NCBI GenBank assembly: GCA_018266775.1
Contig: JAFDZS010000005.1
Location: forward strand, 257-64,256
Direction of reading: 5' to 3'
DNA: 64,000 nucleotides
DNA from: Bacteroidota bacterium
GTDB taxonomy: Bacteria; Bacteroidota; Bacteroidia; Chitinophagales; Chitinophagaceae
Shown here: positions 25,237 to 34,799 of the stretch, in pieces
How the letters are laid out: every line of letters begins with the position of its first letter
Numbering within the stretch: position 1 is the first letter of the stretch
Made by a program: the position numbers and the translations under genes
Notes under the pieces: generated by a model
The model's database searches: none
Seen by the model: the letters and a program-made list of their open reading frames with translations, nothing else
What the model was told of the DNA's origin: nothing

Positions 25237-26586
25237 CTACTGCTCCGCCATCCACCGCAAAAACTCCTCATAACACACTGCCCATCCGGCAAACATTGGA
25301 TCGGTACCGAGGAAATGATTGTGCCAGATAGTGATGAGCGTGCCGTTTACGGCTTTACATTGCTGGTAGTAATGCTTCATTTCATCCAGCGCCCGGGCAG
25401 CAGTAAAATGCTGTTCGTAAAAAGAGTTGGCTTCCATATAACAGAAGGGATGGATGCGCAGGTCGGTAATTTGTTCTTCACTGATGTCGTACCAGTAAAA
25501 AGATGAGGCAATGGAAGCACGGAAACCATTGATGCTGCCATACCCCATACTATAATCATCGGTAATGCCGGCATCAATTAAACGGCGGTATCCTTCTGGC
25601 AAATTAAAACGGATGTAGTGTTGCCGTGATGTGGTGATGGACTTACCGGCCATTTCTTCTAAGTACGCTTTCTCGCTTTGTAATAAATGTGTATCATCAC
25701 CACTCTGCCAGCTGGGGTGAATGCCAATAGGGTATTTTTTAGCGTGGTATTTAACCAGCCGCCACATCACCTCTTTATGCGGCAGAATATTTTTATCGTA
25801 CACCCCATTCTTTTCTGCCACTAAAAAAAAGTATTGTGGCTGTAGTTGATACACACTGTGTTTATTATTCATCCAGCGGTAAGAGTCAAACGGGTCCTCT
25901 TCAATACCTAGGCCAACCAGCAAACGTTTCATGATACTTCCGGTGCTGGAATTGGCTTTAAAAAAAGCTGTTGAACTCTTGCTGAGATCTTTCCAGAAAC
26001 CACCCCAATAGCGAAAAAAACCTTTGTGTTTAAAGCTAAAGGCAATATCAATATCGTAGGTTGGTTTAAACCTGAACTTAGTATACTGTGCTTTGTATGA
26101 ATACTGGTCTGCTGGAAATTTTATTTTCAATGCAGCAAGAAAATCTTTCGCCCAAATATTTACTAAGGGTAGTTGCAAAAAATTATGAATAAAGGCAATT
26201 GCATTTTCGTGTGCATAACGGCCATACATATCTTTGGTATGCGGCAGGTATTCTTCGTAACGGGTTACGAGATAAAAAGCAGCGGCAAAAATATCAAAGC
26301 CATAATCGCATGGATCAACTTTAAAAAATGCAGTGTTGCCATTGTATGTAAAACAGTCAACAGTTTGTTTGTGAATATCCTGCTCAAACAACAGTGCATG
26401 TGGTGCAATGGTAAAGGCCGGGCAGTCGAAATGTTGTGTACTGTAATTGATGCGGATGCCATCGTGCTGCTGAAAAGCTGCAGCATCGATAGTGAAGGAA
26501 CAGCTCATACCCAGCAGTTCCTTAAAAAGTAATGAACCACTGTAGTGCAAACGCGGCGATGAGGTATGGGAGAAGATGAGTATCAA
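25237..26586 (-). CDS. Polysaccharide deacetylase-family protein
   Basis: 449 residues. The C-terminal two thirds resemble the NodB/polysaccharide deacetylase fold as found in Bacteroidota: KPTYDIDIAF (Asp178 and Asp180 as the TxDxD-type metal/catalytic site), PIGIHPSWQSGDD (His as metal ligand) and a final ITIWHNHFLG. Residues 1-160 form a conserved N-terminal domain in these proteins. No signal peptide is apparent, so it may act in the cytoplasm or at the inner membrane face. The substrate is unknown. It is a single gene; stop at 25237, followed in the same direction only by repeats. Confidence 0.75.
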   Translation of the reverse strand: MILIFSHTSSPRLHYSGSLLFKELLGMSCSFTIDAAAFQQHDGIRINYSTQHFDCPAFTIAPHALLFEQDIHKQTVDCFTYNGNTAFFKVDPCDYGFDIFAAAFYLVTRYEEYLPHTKDMYGRYAHENAIAFIHNFLQLPLVNIWAKDFLAALKIKFPADQYSYKAQYTKFRFKPTYDIDIAFSFKHKGFFRYWGGFWKDLSKSSTAFFKANSSTGSIMKRLLVGLGIEEDPFDSYRWMNNKHSVYQLQPQYFFLVAEKNGVYDKNILPHKEVMWRLVKYHAKKYPIGIHPSWQSGDDTHLLQSEKAYLEEMAGKSITTSRQHYIRFNLPEGYRRLIDAGITDDYSMGYGSINGFRASIASSFYWYDISEEQITDLRIHPFCYMEANSFYEQHFTAARALDEMKHYYQQCKAVNGTLITIWHNHFLGTDPMFAGWAVCYEEFLRWMAEQ

Positions 26587-26817
26587 ATTGGGGTGAGGGG
26601 GTTTCTACTTGAGTATTGAATATTGATTATTGAGAATTTTATAAAGTTGTTAGAAAGTAAATGCTCAATGTTCAACGCTCAATATTCATTGTTCTGGTGC
26701 CAACTTCTATGTGGTTCCTTCCACTTGGGTATTGAAAATTGATTATTGAACATTGAACATTCTTTCATAATAATCAATTTTCAATAATCAACGCTCAATG
26801 TTCAATGCTCAAGTGGA
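26587..26817. repeat. Word-repeat spacer (ATTGAACATT / CAATGTTCAA)
   Basis: Many copies of ATTGAACATTGAAC, TTGATTATTGA and their complements, arranged so that left and right halves can pair. Related words occur at 6700-7020. It separates two minus-strand genes. Confidence 0.65.
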
Positions 26818-28194
26818 CTATTTCTTATAGCGCTCTTTCCACATTTCATTAAACGTCTTTTGACTAAAGTGTAAATCGCTGCGGGTTTGTTTCCATCCTT
26901 TAAACAGTCCGTTCACCACTTTGTTTTTGATGTTGCCATTGCCCAGGTTCATAAATCCTCTTTTCAGTGAAGCGATCTTCCACATCTTCCACGCCATTCT
27001 TTCACTAAAGGGAGCGAGGCCTTCTTCCACACTTTCTTTACGGTTTTCCAGCAACAGTTCATGCAGGTTTATTTTTACGGCACATACTTCAGTACAGTTA
27101 CCGCAGAGTGAGGATGCATAACTGAGGTGCTTAAACTCTTCCATGCCCTGCAGGTTAGGCGTGATCACGCTGCCAATGGGGCCGCTGTAGGTAACGCCAT
27201 ACGCATGGCCGCCAATATTTTTATATACGGGGCAGGCATTTAAACAGGCACCGCAACGGATGCAGTACAGGCTTTCCCGCTGTTTGGGGTTTTGTAAAAT
27301 GTTGGTGCGGCCATTATCCAGCAGTATCACATACATTTCTTCGGGGCCATCCACTTCATGTTCCTGTTTGGGGCCGGTTACGATGGTATTGTATACCGTA
27401 ACTTTTTGCCCCGTACCAAATGTTGCGAGCAGGGGCCAGAACAAGCCCAGGTCAGTAACTGAAGGTATCATCTTTTCAATACCTACAATTACAATATGTG
27501 TTTTAGGAAACGAACAGCTGAGCCTTGCATTGCCTTCATTTTCGGTAACAGCAATACCACCAATATCGCTGATGATGAAGTTAGCACCGGTAACACCCAC
27601 TTCTGCCTGCACATATTTTTCCCGCAGTACCTCACGTGCTTTTAAGGTAAGTTGTTGTGGCGTGTAATTGATGGGTGTGCCTAATTTTTCATTGAACAGT
27701 TTGGCAACATCTTCCTTGCTTTTATGCATGGCGGGAGTAACGATATGGTAAGGCGGTTCATGATCTAACTGCTGAATGTATTCACCCAAATCAGTTTCCA
27801 CACTTTCAATACCATTGGCTTCAAGTGCTTTATTCAGGTGAATTTCTTCTGTTACCATGCTCTTGCTCTTCACCAAAGTTTTGCAGTTTTTTTCCTTACA
27901 AATTTTGAGTACTGCATCAACCGCCTGTTGTGTATCTTCCGCCCATATCACTTTGCCACCACGTTTGGTGAAGCTGAGTTCAAACTCTTCCAGCTGCTGA
28001 TCCAGCGTTTCAATGGCACGCCATTTTACATTCTTCGCCCGTTCCCGTACCAAATGCACATCGGCAAATTGCTGTTTGCCTTTGGGTACAACGGCATTGT
28101 ATTTACCAATATTGAAATTGATTTTGCGGCGGTGCTCCAGGTCGGCCGCTTTGATGCTGCTTTTCGCAATGAAGGTGGAGGATGATTCTGACAT
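26818..28194 (-). CDS. lutB: LutB-like LUD-domain iron-sulfur protein
   Basis: 458 residues of the lactate-utilisation LutB family. Residues about 60-290 are the LUD domain (KSKSMVTEEIHLNKALE, ANFIISDIGGIAVTENEGNA). Residues 311-321 hold the first cluster, CIRCGACLNACP, and about residue 360 onward the second, CGNCTEVCAV, both for 4Fe-4S clusters. LutABC oxidises L-lactate to pyruvate in the cytoplasm, with electrons passed through LutB. No lutA or lutC gene is adjacent, so partners must be encoded elsewhere if the pathway is complete. The C-terminal helical tail is usual. A TAnnTTTG box lies at 28288-28295 on the minus strand. Confidence 0.9.
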   Translation of the reverse strand: MSESSSTFIAKSSIKAADLEHRRKINFNIGKYNAVVPKGKQQFADVHLVRERAKNVKWRAIETLDQQLEEFELSFTKRGGKVIWAEDTQQAVDAVLKICKEKNCKTLVKSKSMVTEEIHLNKALEANGIESVETDLGEYIQQLDHEPPYHIVTPAMHKSKEDVAKLFNEKLGTPINYTPQQLTLKAREVLREKYVQAEVGVTGANFIISDIGGIAVTENEGNARLSCSFPKTHIVIVGIEKMIPSVTDLGLFWPLLATFGTGQKVTVYNTIVTGPKQEHEVDGPEEMYVILLDNGRTNILQNPKQRESLYCIRCGACLNACPVYKNIGGHAYGVTYSGPIGSVITPNLQGMEEFKHLSYASSLCGNCTEVCAVKINLHELLLENRKESVEEGLAPFSERMAWKMWKIASLKRGFMNLGNGNIKNKVVNGLFKGWKQTRSDLHFSQKTFNEMWKERYKK

Positions 28195-28287
28195 GCGTGT
28201 TTTTTTGATACCAACTGCTGACTGCTATTCAGCTTCAGTGGCGACGCTCCGTTCAACAGTGGTAATTACTATCATCTTTTATCGGGG

Positions 28288-28295
28288 CAAAGATA
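28288..28295 (-). promoter_or_regulatory. -7 box TATCTTTG upstream of lutB
   Basis: A perfect TAnnTTTG on the minus strand, 94 bases upstream of lutB. No convincing -33 TTTG at 19-20 bases was seen. Confidence 0.35.
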
Positions 28296-28345
28296 AAGTA
28301 TTGGCACCACTAATAAACGGATACTGTATGTAAGCGCCTTATAGC

Positions 28346-28353
28346 TAACTTTG
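28346..28353 (+). promoter_or_regulatory. -7 box TAACTTTG upstream of the TRIC gene
   Basis: A perfect TAnnTTTG, 19 bases before ATG 28372. It overlaps the in-frame TTG at 28351, arguing that translation starts at the ATG. Confidence 0.45.
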
Positions 28354-28371
28354 TTTCAACTGCCTTACTAT

Positions 28372-28974
28372 ATGAGCTTCTTACAAATCATCAGCTATAC
28401 GGGTATTTTTATTTTTGCCATTACCGGTGCGTTAAAAGCACGGGCCTACAAGATGGATATTTTTGGTGGCATTGTACTGGCATTTGTAACAGCGTATGGA
28501 GGCGGTACTTTACGGGATATCTTAATTGGTATCAAACCCGTAAACTGGATCAATGATAACCTGGCTTTGCTGTTGGTGTTATCCGGCACCGCCTTTACTT
28601 TTTTCCTGAAAGAAAACCTGCGCAGGTTCAACCGCTTTGTTTTTTTTACTGATGCTATTGGCCTGGGGCTGTTCACGGCAACGGGCATTAAAATAGGATT
28701 ACTGAATGGCCTTAATGAGACCTATTCATTGATCATGGGTGTGATCACGGCAACTTTTGGCGGCCTCATTGCTGATATACTCTGCAACGCGGTACCCAAT
28801 TTATTAAAACGGGGAGAATTATATGCCACGGCATGTGCCATTGGCGGTGCGGTGTATCTTTTGATCAGCCGTTTTTTTGAAACCCGTGACCTCAATCTCC
28901 TAGTCTGTGTGATCATCGTGGTAGCACTGCGCATTTATTCCAAAAGAAAAAGGTTAATGCTGCCGGAGATATGA
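28372..28974 (+). CDS. TRIC-type cation channel family protein (YicG/UPF0126-like)
   Basis: 200 residues with six to seven hydrophobic helices. The family signature is clear as a duplicated three-helix unit: ITGALKARAYKMDIFGGIVLAF, then TAYGGGTLRDILIG, and later DAIGLGLFTATGIKIG followed by GVITATFGGLIADIL. GGGTLRDIL is the hallmark glycine-rich segment, its partner in the second repeat being FGGLIADIL. Such proteins are trimeric inner-membrane monovalent cation channels; physiological role in bacteria is unclear. ATG 28372 is preferred over TTG 28351. Divergent from lutB, with 177 bases between starts. Confidence 0.9.
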   Translation: MSFLQIISYTGIFIFAITGALKARAYKMDIFGGIVLAFVTAYGGGTLRDILIGIKPVNWINDNLALLLVLSGTAFTFFLKENLRRFNRFVFFTDAIGLGLFTATGIKIGLLNGLNETYSLIMGVITATFGGLIADILCNAVPNLLKRGELYATACAIGGAVYLLISRFFETRDLNLLVCVIIVVALRIYSKRKRLMLPEI

Positions 28975-29095
28975 ATTGGTTTTTTTGAAGCCTGACCTTA
29001 GGAACCAATAGAGATTTTAGTTATTTTAATTGCTCCAACACACCGGTGGCATAACGAATAAATACCGGAGATATACAACTATTGCAAAAGTGAAA

Positions 29096-31303
29096 TTATT
29101 TTGGCCTCAGTAAAATCATTTTTTGCGAAAAAGTATAAGCAGCATCAACAAATTTTACCAATTTATCCCATTTCTCTTTGGGAATATTTCTTTCCTTGTA
29201 TGTTTTATTAATATCAATTGTGGCTAAATTACCATTAAGCACAGCTGTACTGGTAAAACTTCCTATTTCATTGTTGACTGTAAAGTTTAAATTCTGTAAA
29301 CCATCAACTTCATAGCCAGCGGGTACAGTAAAATTAATTCTCCATGACAGTTTTCTTGGGTTTGTTACGTCTGCATCATACTGGCGGGTACGTTCTTCTG
29401 TTTTTAACTGCAGCTGGTTGCCAATTAATGCCGGCAGGTTAATAAATAATTTTTTGCCGGCTTTCAGCATATGGGCGTTCACTGTAAATTCCGACCTGTA
29501 TTTCAATTCCGGATTTTTATAACAGTTACCCAATTGCAATATTTCACCTTTGGTTAATTTAACGGTATCTGGAAAATTACTCTGCTCTAACTTTTCAAAA
29601 TTCTCCTTTATTTTTTTTTCATAATCCTTTTTCTTTTCATTGTATTCATCTTCATCCTTTGACATGGTTTTTTCATCAGGCATTAATTTTTCTGCCACAT
29701 CACTGGTACAATAGCCGTTCAATTTGAAAGCATTGGCACCCCATGCGGCAGTGTTATAAATTTGATCGTTGTAAATACCCTGGTATGCCCCGGTTTTGCT
29801 GATGGTATATTTTTTTACTGCCGGGTCAAACGATACATTCAATTCTTCTTTGGCATAGTTGTCATCAACTTTTGCTTCGTCAATTTTAATCAGTGCCATC
29901 TGCTGATCTTTAAGAAATGGTATTTTTAAAGCCTGGTTGCCTGCATAAAAATAATTTTTAAACTGCATTTGAGTATTGGGGCCAGGATAGTAGAAATAAG
30001 TATTGTTGGCTTTTAAGAGCCATAACAACTCTTTTTCAGAAATGATATCCTTTAATGTACTTACTGTATTGGGTGAAGTAATCAAAATGTCGTAAGGTAT
30101 CTTTTTCTTATCCAGAAGGCCGGATAAGATAAAAATAAATTCCAGGTTATTCATTGTTGTGCCCTTATTATGAATCATATACCGTAATGAATAATAGCAA
30201 TACCTTAAATAATCTGCATCGGGTAATTCGTCTATGTCGTTTTTCTTAAATGCTTTCCAAATATATTCTGACCAGTACTTTAATGGGTGAGCAATATAAT
30301 AACCCACTGAAGATTCTTTTGTCTTCGAAAATATTACCCGGGCTTTTTCTACAATTTCTTCTGGCTTAAATTCATTTTTCAACTGCCCTGCCTCACCGAT
30401 AAATAAATTTTTTGGGTTGAAATTACTGGCATATGTAAGGGTAAACTTTATCATGGGTAAAACCTGCCTTTCATTTAAAAAATTAACATCCTTCACCCTG
30501 TCCCGGTTTTCATCTTTCCAGGTGTACACATCAAAATCTTTATCCTGTTTAATGTTAAAATCAGGGGCACCATTTAAACTTCTGCAACTCAGGTATGTAT
30601 TTTTATCTGATTCTATAATCAACTTATTCACCTGGACTGGGTAAGGTTTATTACAATACTCGTACTGGTCTTCAAAATTATATACGGAAGATCCGCCGTA
30701 AAATATGCTTGCTGAGAAAGGTGTTACATCTATGTTGTTGATGATAACACTTACAAATTCTAATATATCACCCTGTTGTAAACCAGCCACCGGAACTTTA
30801 TAATAGTTACTTTTATCTCTGTGTTGCTTGTCAAAAAAGCCGAGGAAAAACTCAGGTATCTCATCATTAGTTTCCACATTGATGGCTTTGGCTAGAGAAA
30901 CGTCTTCAGCAGTGCCTTCCGGTTTATAAATCTTGACGCCGAATCCATCATTCTTATTGGTGTACCGGAAAAAAAGGGTGCTGAATGTTTTTACCGCATT
31001 GGCATCAATCAATTTTATTTTAAATCTTCTTTTTTCTGTTATTTCTAGTTTTTTGCGGCTTAGCAGTTTTTCCTCTCGGTCAAATATAAGATGCCTTTTC
31101 ATAAGTAATATAACGGCACTTTCGTCGTTCCATTTGGCCGGTATGGTATTGTCTTTAATGTTTGCATCATTGTCGCTCCATAATGGTTCAGCTTTTTCTG
31201 CGAGGTTATCAATTACGTCTTCGTCAATCACTTCCTGTGCCCTGGTTATATGGCCTGTAAATAAAGCTGCTGCCAGCAATATGAAGAATATCTTTTTTTG
31301 CAT
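29096..31303 (-). CDS. Secreted DUF3857/transglutaminase-like protein, probably non-catalytic
   Basis: 735 residues with a signal peptide (MQKKIFFILLAAALFTGHITRAQ). The architecture matches its upstream neighbour: an N-terminal beta-rich DUF3857-type region to about residue 300, a transglutaminase-like helical region near 350-470, and a C-terminal DUF3858-like beta domain. Where the neighbour has the catalytic Cys in YGDCKAMANLL, this protein reads NKGTTMNNLEFIFILSGLL around residue 380, lacking the Cys; the later His is also not evident. It probably acts as a partner or binding protein in the periplasm. It follows the neighbour after 22 bases, so the two are co-transcribed. Confidence 0.7.
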   Translation of the reverse strand: MQKKIFFILLAAALFTGHITRAQEVIDEDVIDNLAEKAEPLWSDNDANIKDNTIPAKWNDESAVILLMKRHLIFDREEKLLSRKKLEITEKRRFKIKLIDANAVKTFSTLFFRYTNKNDGFGVKIYKPEGTAEDVSLAKAINVETNDEIPEFFLGFFDKQHRDKSNYYKVPVAGLQQGDILEFVSVIINNIDVTPFSASIFYGGSSVYNFEDQYEYCNKPYPVQVNKLIIESDKNTYLSCRSLNGAPDFNIKQDKDFDVYTWKDENRDRVKDVNFLNERQVLPMIKFTLTYASNFNPKNLFIGEAGQLKNEFKPEEIVEKARVIFSKTKESSVGYYIAHPLKYWSEYIWKAFKKNDIDELPDADYLRYCYYSLRYMIHNKGTTMNNLEFIFILSGLLDKKKIPYDILITSPNTVSTLKDIISEKELLWLLKANNTYFYYPGPNTQMQFKNYFYAGNQALKIPFLKDQQMALIKIDEAKVDDNYAKEELNVSFDPAVKKYTISKTGAYQGIYNDQIYNTAAWGANAFKLNGYCTSDVAEKLMPDEKTMSKDEDEYNEKKKDYEKKIKENFEKLEQSNFPDTVKLTKGEILQLGNCYKNPELKYRSEFTVNAHMLKAGKKLFINLPALIGNQLQLKTEERTRQYDADVTNPRKLSWRINFTVPAGYEVDGLQNLNFTVNNEIGSFTSTAVLNGNLATIDINKTYKERNIPKEKWDKLVKFVDAAYTFSQKMILLRPK

Positions 31304-31325
31304 GAGTTATAATTTTAGGGTGGTA

Positions 31326-33278
31326 TTATTTTTTAGCGATGGTGATCAGGTAGGAATTAAATTCTTTCAGGTCATCTAAAAATTTTTTCCATTCATTTAG
31401 TTTGTCGGCTGGCAATATTTCTTTTTTTACGGACAGTAATTTTTTAAAAATGAGTTTATTCCCATTAACCTGGTAGCTGCCGCTGAAAGAAACAAAACCA
31501 TTGTCGAATTTGAAATTATTCGGCAGGTCAGTAAATTGCCTGTCAGTCGGAATAGTGATTTCAATTTCATCATCATAAGTAAACAGCCCCCTGAATTCAA
31601 ATCCATTTTTTCTGTTTTCTTCAGGGTAATATTTGCGCAGGCCTTTCGGAAAAAAATCTATACCTGCATACATTTCGTTGCCAATGATATTAACTGCGTT
31701 TTGGAAATCAATATCACCCTCAACTGTCACATTAATATCCCTGTTGTTCAGGTTAGATGTTTTTATGTTGGTCGCTTCCACGTTATCGTTGCCAAATTCC
31801 AGCAGGTCTTTTAATTCACTTTGTTTTTCGTTTTGCGGCAGCATTTCAAAATACTGGTGAAAGTCTTTACGCATATTACCGTTGAATGTTACGGTAACAT
31901 GGCCACTTAATTTATCATTACTTACGGTTAAGGCTGCTTTTGTTTTTATGGTATGCAGTGCGGCATCCGTTATGGGAACAATTTTTTCTTCATACACATC
32001 TCCTTTTTCAATCAGTGCACTTTTGCCCTGTATCCTGAAGGCATTTTCGCCGAAGGGTACATAGTTTTCTGTTCCGTCGAGGAAGTATTCCTTGCCTTTA
32101 TAGTAAAGAGTGGAAATACAGTGATTATCTACACACATACTCGGGATTCTTCCGTAAGGAATATGGTTGGTACCAATCCAGGTATAATGGGCATTATAGC
32201 CTGCCACTTTCAGCATTTCTGTGAGGAGGTTAGCCATGGCCTTGCAATCGCCATATTTATTTTTTACCGTTTCCTGAATGGTTGATGGTATAAATCCTGC
32301 ATAACCATCTTCATAAGCAATATAGCGAATGTTATCCTGTACCCAGTAGTAAATGGCTTTTATCTTGTCTTCATCTGTATTAAGCTTACTGATAATTTTA
32401 TTAATAATGGGCTTTAATACAGCGTCATCATTTTTACATTGCCTGTATAAAAAGTTATACCAGTTATATACATCCTGTATACTATCAAAGCCTGTAACCT
32501 TCCCGGTTTTATTCGTAAAATTTTTTACCCTGAAAATAATGTGCGGATAGATGTTTGCCATACCGGGGCTGTTGGGCTCAGTAATGATCTTGGGTAAATT
32601 CGTTACCGTAAACCGGATTATTTTTTTATCTCTTGCTGTTTCCTGTGTTTTTTCAATTTTGTATCCATCAAAGTTATATTCCATCAGGTCTGCTTCCATC
32701 CAGTCCGGTATATCAAACTCAATGGTTTTTTCTTTCACAGCAAAAGCTTCATGAAAAAATATACGGGTAAGGTATTTGCTGTCGGTATAGCTTTTATCAA
32801 TTTCAGTTAATCCTTTCCGGCCGATACCCGAAAAGTCGAATGTTTGAAATGCAACGTGGTTGTCGTCATAAAAAATACCATCGGAAACAATGGATTGTGT
32901 GTTGGCTTTTTTTGAGGTTTTCCGGTAACTGTTGGTAGGGTTCCATATTTTTCTCTCCGATAGTTCCAGTTTCTCGCTTTTGGTAAATTTATCAATACTT
33001 ACAAAGCTGTTATAAAATTCCAATTGCTGAAAACGGGCATACTGCCTCAGGCACATAAATTCTGATTCAGTATTTTCCTGAACCGTTACCACCGGTTGAT
33101 TAAACTGGTTACTGCCAATATCAAATGTGTACACCACCTTTTGGCTTTTACTCACCACTCCTTCATCCGGAAACTGTTGTTTTAAATCATCGGCAAGGCT
33201 GGCATCGGATTTAGAAATTTGGGCATAAATGCTGCTGCTGTATAGCAACATACAGAGGGCAAGAATACGAATGTTCAT
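31326..33278 (-). CDS. Secreted DUF3857 and transglutaminase-like protein
   Basis: 650 residues. Signal peptide MNIRILALCMLLYSSSIYAQ. Residues about 60-270 are a DUF3857-type beta domain. The transglutaminase-like core has Cys345 (KYGDCKAMANLL), His386 (DNHCIST) and Asp401 (LDGTEN), a complete catalytic triad. Residues about 450-640 form a DUF3858-like domain. Such proteins are widespread in Bacteroidota envelopes, with no assigned substrate; protease or cross-linking activity is inferred from the fold. It is the first gene of a two-gene minus-strand operon with a paralogue that lacks the triad. Confidence 0.85.
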   Translation of the reverse strand: MNIRILALCMLLYSSSIYAQISKSDASLADDLKQQFPDEGVVSKSQKVVYTFDIGSNQFNQPVVTVQENTESEFMCLRQYARFQQLEFYNSFVSIDKFTKSEKLELSERKIWNPTNSYRKTSKKANTQSIVSDGIFYDDNHVAFQTFDFSGIGRKGLTEIDKSYTDSKYLTRIFFHEAFAVKEKTIEFDIPDWMEADLMEYNFDGYKIEKTQETARDKKIIRFTVTNLPKIITEPNSPGMANIYPHIIFRVKNFTNKTGKVTGFDSIQDVYNWYNFLYRQCKNDDAVLKPIINKIISKLNTDEDKIKAIYYWVQDNIRYIAYEDGYAGFIPSTIQETVKNKYGDCKAMANLLTEMLKVAGYNAHYTWIGTNHIPYGRIPSMCVDNHCISTLYYKGKEYFLDGTENYVPFGENAFRIQGKSALIEKGDVYEEKIVPITDAALHTIKTKAALTVSNDKLSGHVTVTFNGNMRKDFHQYFEMLPQNEKQSELKDLLEFGNDNVEATNIKTSNLNNRDINVTVEGDIDFQNAVNIIGNEMYAGIDFFPKGLRKYYPEENRKNGFEFRGLFTYDDEIEITIPTDRQFTDLPNNFKFDNGFVSFSGSYQVNGNKLIFKKLLSVKKEILPADKLNEWKKFLDDLKEFNSYLITIAKK

Positions 33279-33412
33279 AATGCTTATTTGACTGTTAATT
33301 TAAGGTACTGTTGAAATAGGGTAATATCACGCGGCACTGCTATTATATTCATGAAAATAGTACTAAAATTCTAATAAGAATTAACGCAGATCGGATTTTC
33401 CAGTTCTTTTAA

Positions 33413-34600
33413 TTATTTAATCACCCCCAGTTCTTTCCCCACTTTGGTAAATGCAGTAATCGCTTTATCTAAATGCTGTTGTTCATGCGCAGCGCTTAAC
33501 TGTACCCGTATGCGGGCCTGACCTTTGGCCACCACCGGGTAAAAGAAACCAATCACATAAATACCTTCCGTTAACAGTTTGGCGGCAAAGTTTTGTGCCA
33601 CTACTGCATCGTATAACATGATGGGCACAATGGGATGGTCACCGGGTTTAATATCAAAACCTGCTTCAGTCATTTTACTGCGGAAATACTGGGTATTGTA
33701 TTCCAGTTTATCGCGGAGTTCGGTGGTTTCGCTCAGCATATCTAAAACGGCAATGCTGGCACCCACAATACTGGGGGCGACAGTATTACTGAATAAATAA
33801 GGCCGGCTGCGCTGGCGCAGCATTTCAATAATTTCTTTTTTGCCCGATGTAAAACCACCACTGGCGCCACCCAACGCTTTACCCAGTGTACCGGTGATGA
33901 TATCCACACGGCCCATTACGCCACGGTATTCATGTGTGCCCCTGCCTGTTTTACCCAGGAAGCCGGAAGAGTGGCATTCATCAATCATTACAATGGCATC
34001 ATATTGATCCGCGAGGTCGCAGATTTTATCTAACTGTGCAATGGTGCCATCCATGCTGAAGCTGCCATCGGTAACAATGATGCGGCTGCGCAGGTGGGCG
34101 CTTTCTTTCAGTTTGGCTTCCAGGTCGGCCATATTATTATGTTCGTAGCGGTAGCGTTGTGCTTTGCATAAACGTACGCCATCAATGATACTGGCATGGT
34201 TCAATGCATCGCTGATGATGGCATCCTGTTCATTGAATAAAGGTTCAAACACACCGCCATTGGCATCAAAAGCGGCGGCGTATAAAATAGTATCTTCTGT
34301 ACCCAGGAAAGTGGCAATCTTTTTTTCCAGTTCTTTATGAATATCCTGCGTACCGCAGATGAAACGTACACTGCTCATGCCATAACCCCTCAGATCAATA
34401 TATTTTTTGGCAGCGGCCAGCACTTTAGGATGACTGGAGAGGCCGAGGTAGTTATTGGCGCAAAAATTCAATACGGTGGTGCCGCCTACAATGATTTCTG
34501 CACCCTGTTCGCTGGTGATGATGCGTTCTTTTTTATACAGCCCGGCAGATTCTATCTCGGCAAGTTCAGCAGCAATGCGGTTGGCGAATGACTGGTTCAT
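33413..34600 (-). CDS. kbl: Glycine C-acetyltransferase (2-amino-3-ketobutyrate CoA ligase)
   Basis: 395 residues, a fold-type I PLP enzyme of the alpha-oxoamine synthase family. It cleaves 2-amino-3-ketobutyrate with CoA to glycine and acetyl-CoA in threonine breakdown. Characteristic segments: FCANNYLGLSSHPKV, GMSSVRFICGTQDIHKELE, DGSFSMDGTIAQL, MIDECHSSGFLGKTGRG and TGTLGKALGGASGG with the PLP lysine; the C-terminus has PIVPIMLYD. The GMSSVRFICGTQ..HKELE wording favours Kbl over serine palmitoyltransferase or BioF. No threonine dehydrogenase gene is adjacent. A TAnnTTTG box is at 34619-34626. Confidence 0.93.
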   Translation of the reverse strand: MNQSFANRIAAELAEIESAGLYKKERIITSEQGAEIIVGGTTVLNFCANNYLGLSSHPKVLAAAKKYIDLRGYGMSSVRFICGTQDIHKELEKKIATFLGTEDTILYAAAFDANGGVFEPLFNEQDAIISDALNHASIIDGVRLCKAQRYRYEHNNMADLEAKLKESAHLRSRIIVTDGSFSMDGTIAQLDKICDLADQYDAIVMIDECHSSGFLGKTGRGTHEYRGVMGRVDIITGTLGKALGGASGGFTSGKKEIIEMLRQRSRPYLFSNTVAPSIVGASIAVLDMLSETTELRDKLEYNTQYFRSKMTEAGFDIKPGDHPIVPIMLYDAVVAQNFAAKLLTEGIYVIGFFYPVVAKGQARIRVQLSAAHEQQHLDKAITAFTKVGKELGVIK

Positions 34601-34618
34601 GGAGTGTTAGTTTGGGAC

Positions 34619-34626
34619 AAAAATAG
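34619..34626 (-). promoter_or_regulatory. -7 box TATTTTTG upstream of kbl
   Basis: A perfect TAnnTTTG on the minus strand, 18 bases before the kbl ATG. Confidence 0.4.
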
Positions 34627-34639
34627 GGTTTTATGGGGA

Positions 34640-34725
34640 TGGAAACGCGGATGACACGGATGCAGCGGATGAGCACTGATTAATCCGTGCAAATCTGCCT
34701 CATCAGCGTCATCCGTGTCTCCATT
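34640..34725. repeat. Self-complementary CGGATGACACGGAT repeat
   Basis: GATGACACGGATGCAGCGGATGA on the left faces CATCAGCGTCATCCGTGTC on the right. It is related to 10318-10360 and 12408-12460. Confidence 0.6.
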
Positions 34726-34799
34726 AAAAAATCTGCTTTTACTGTAACTTTTTATTACAGACCTTCGTATTATACAAAAACCAACGCTTTAACACCTAC

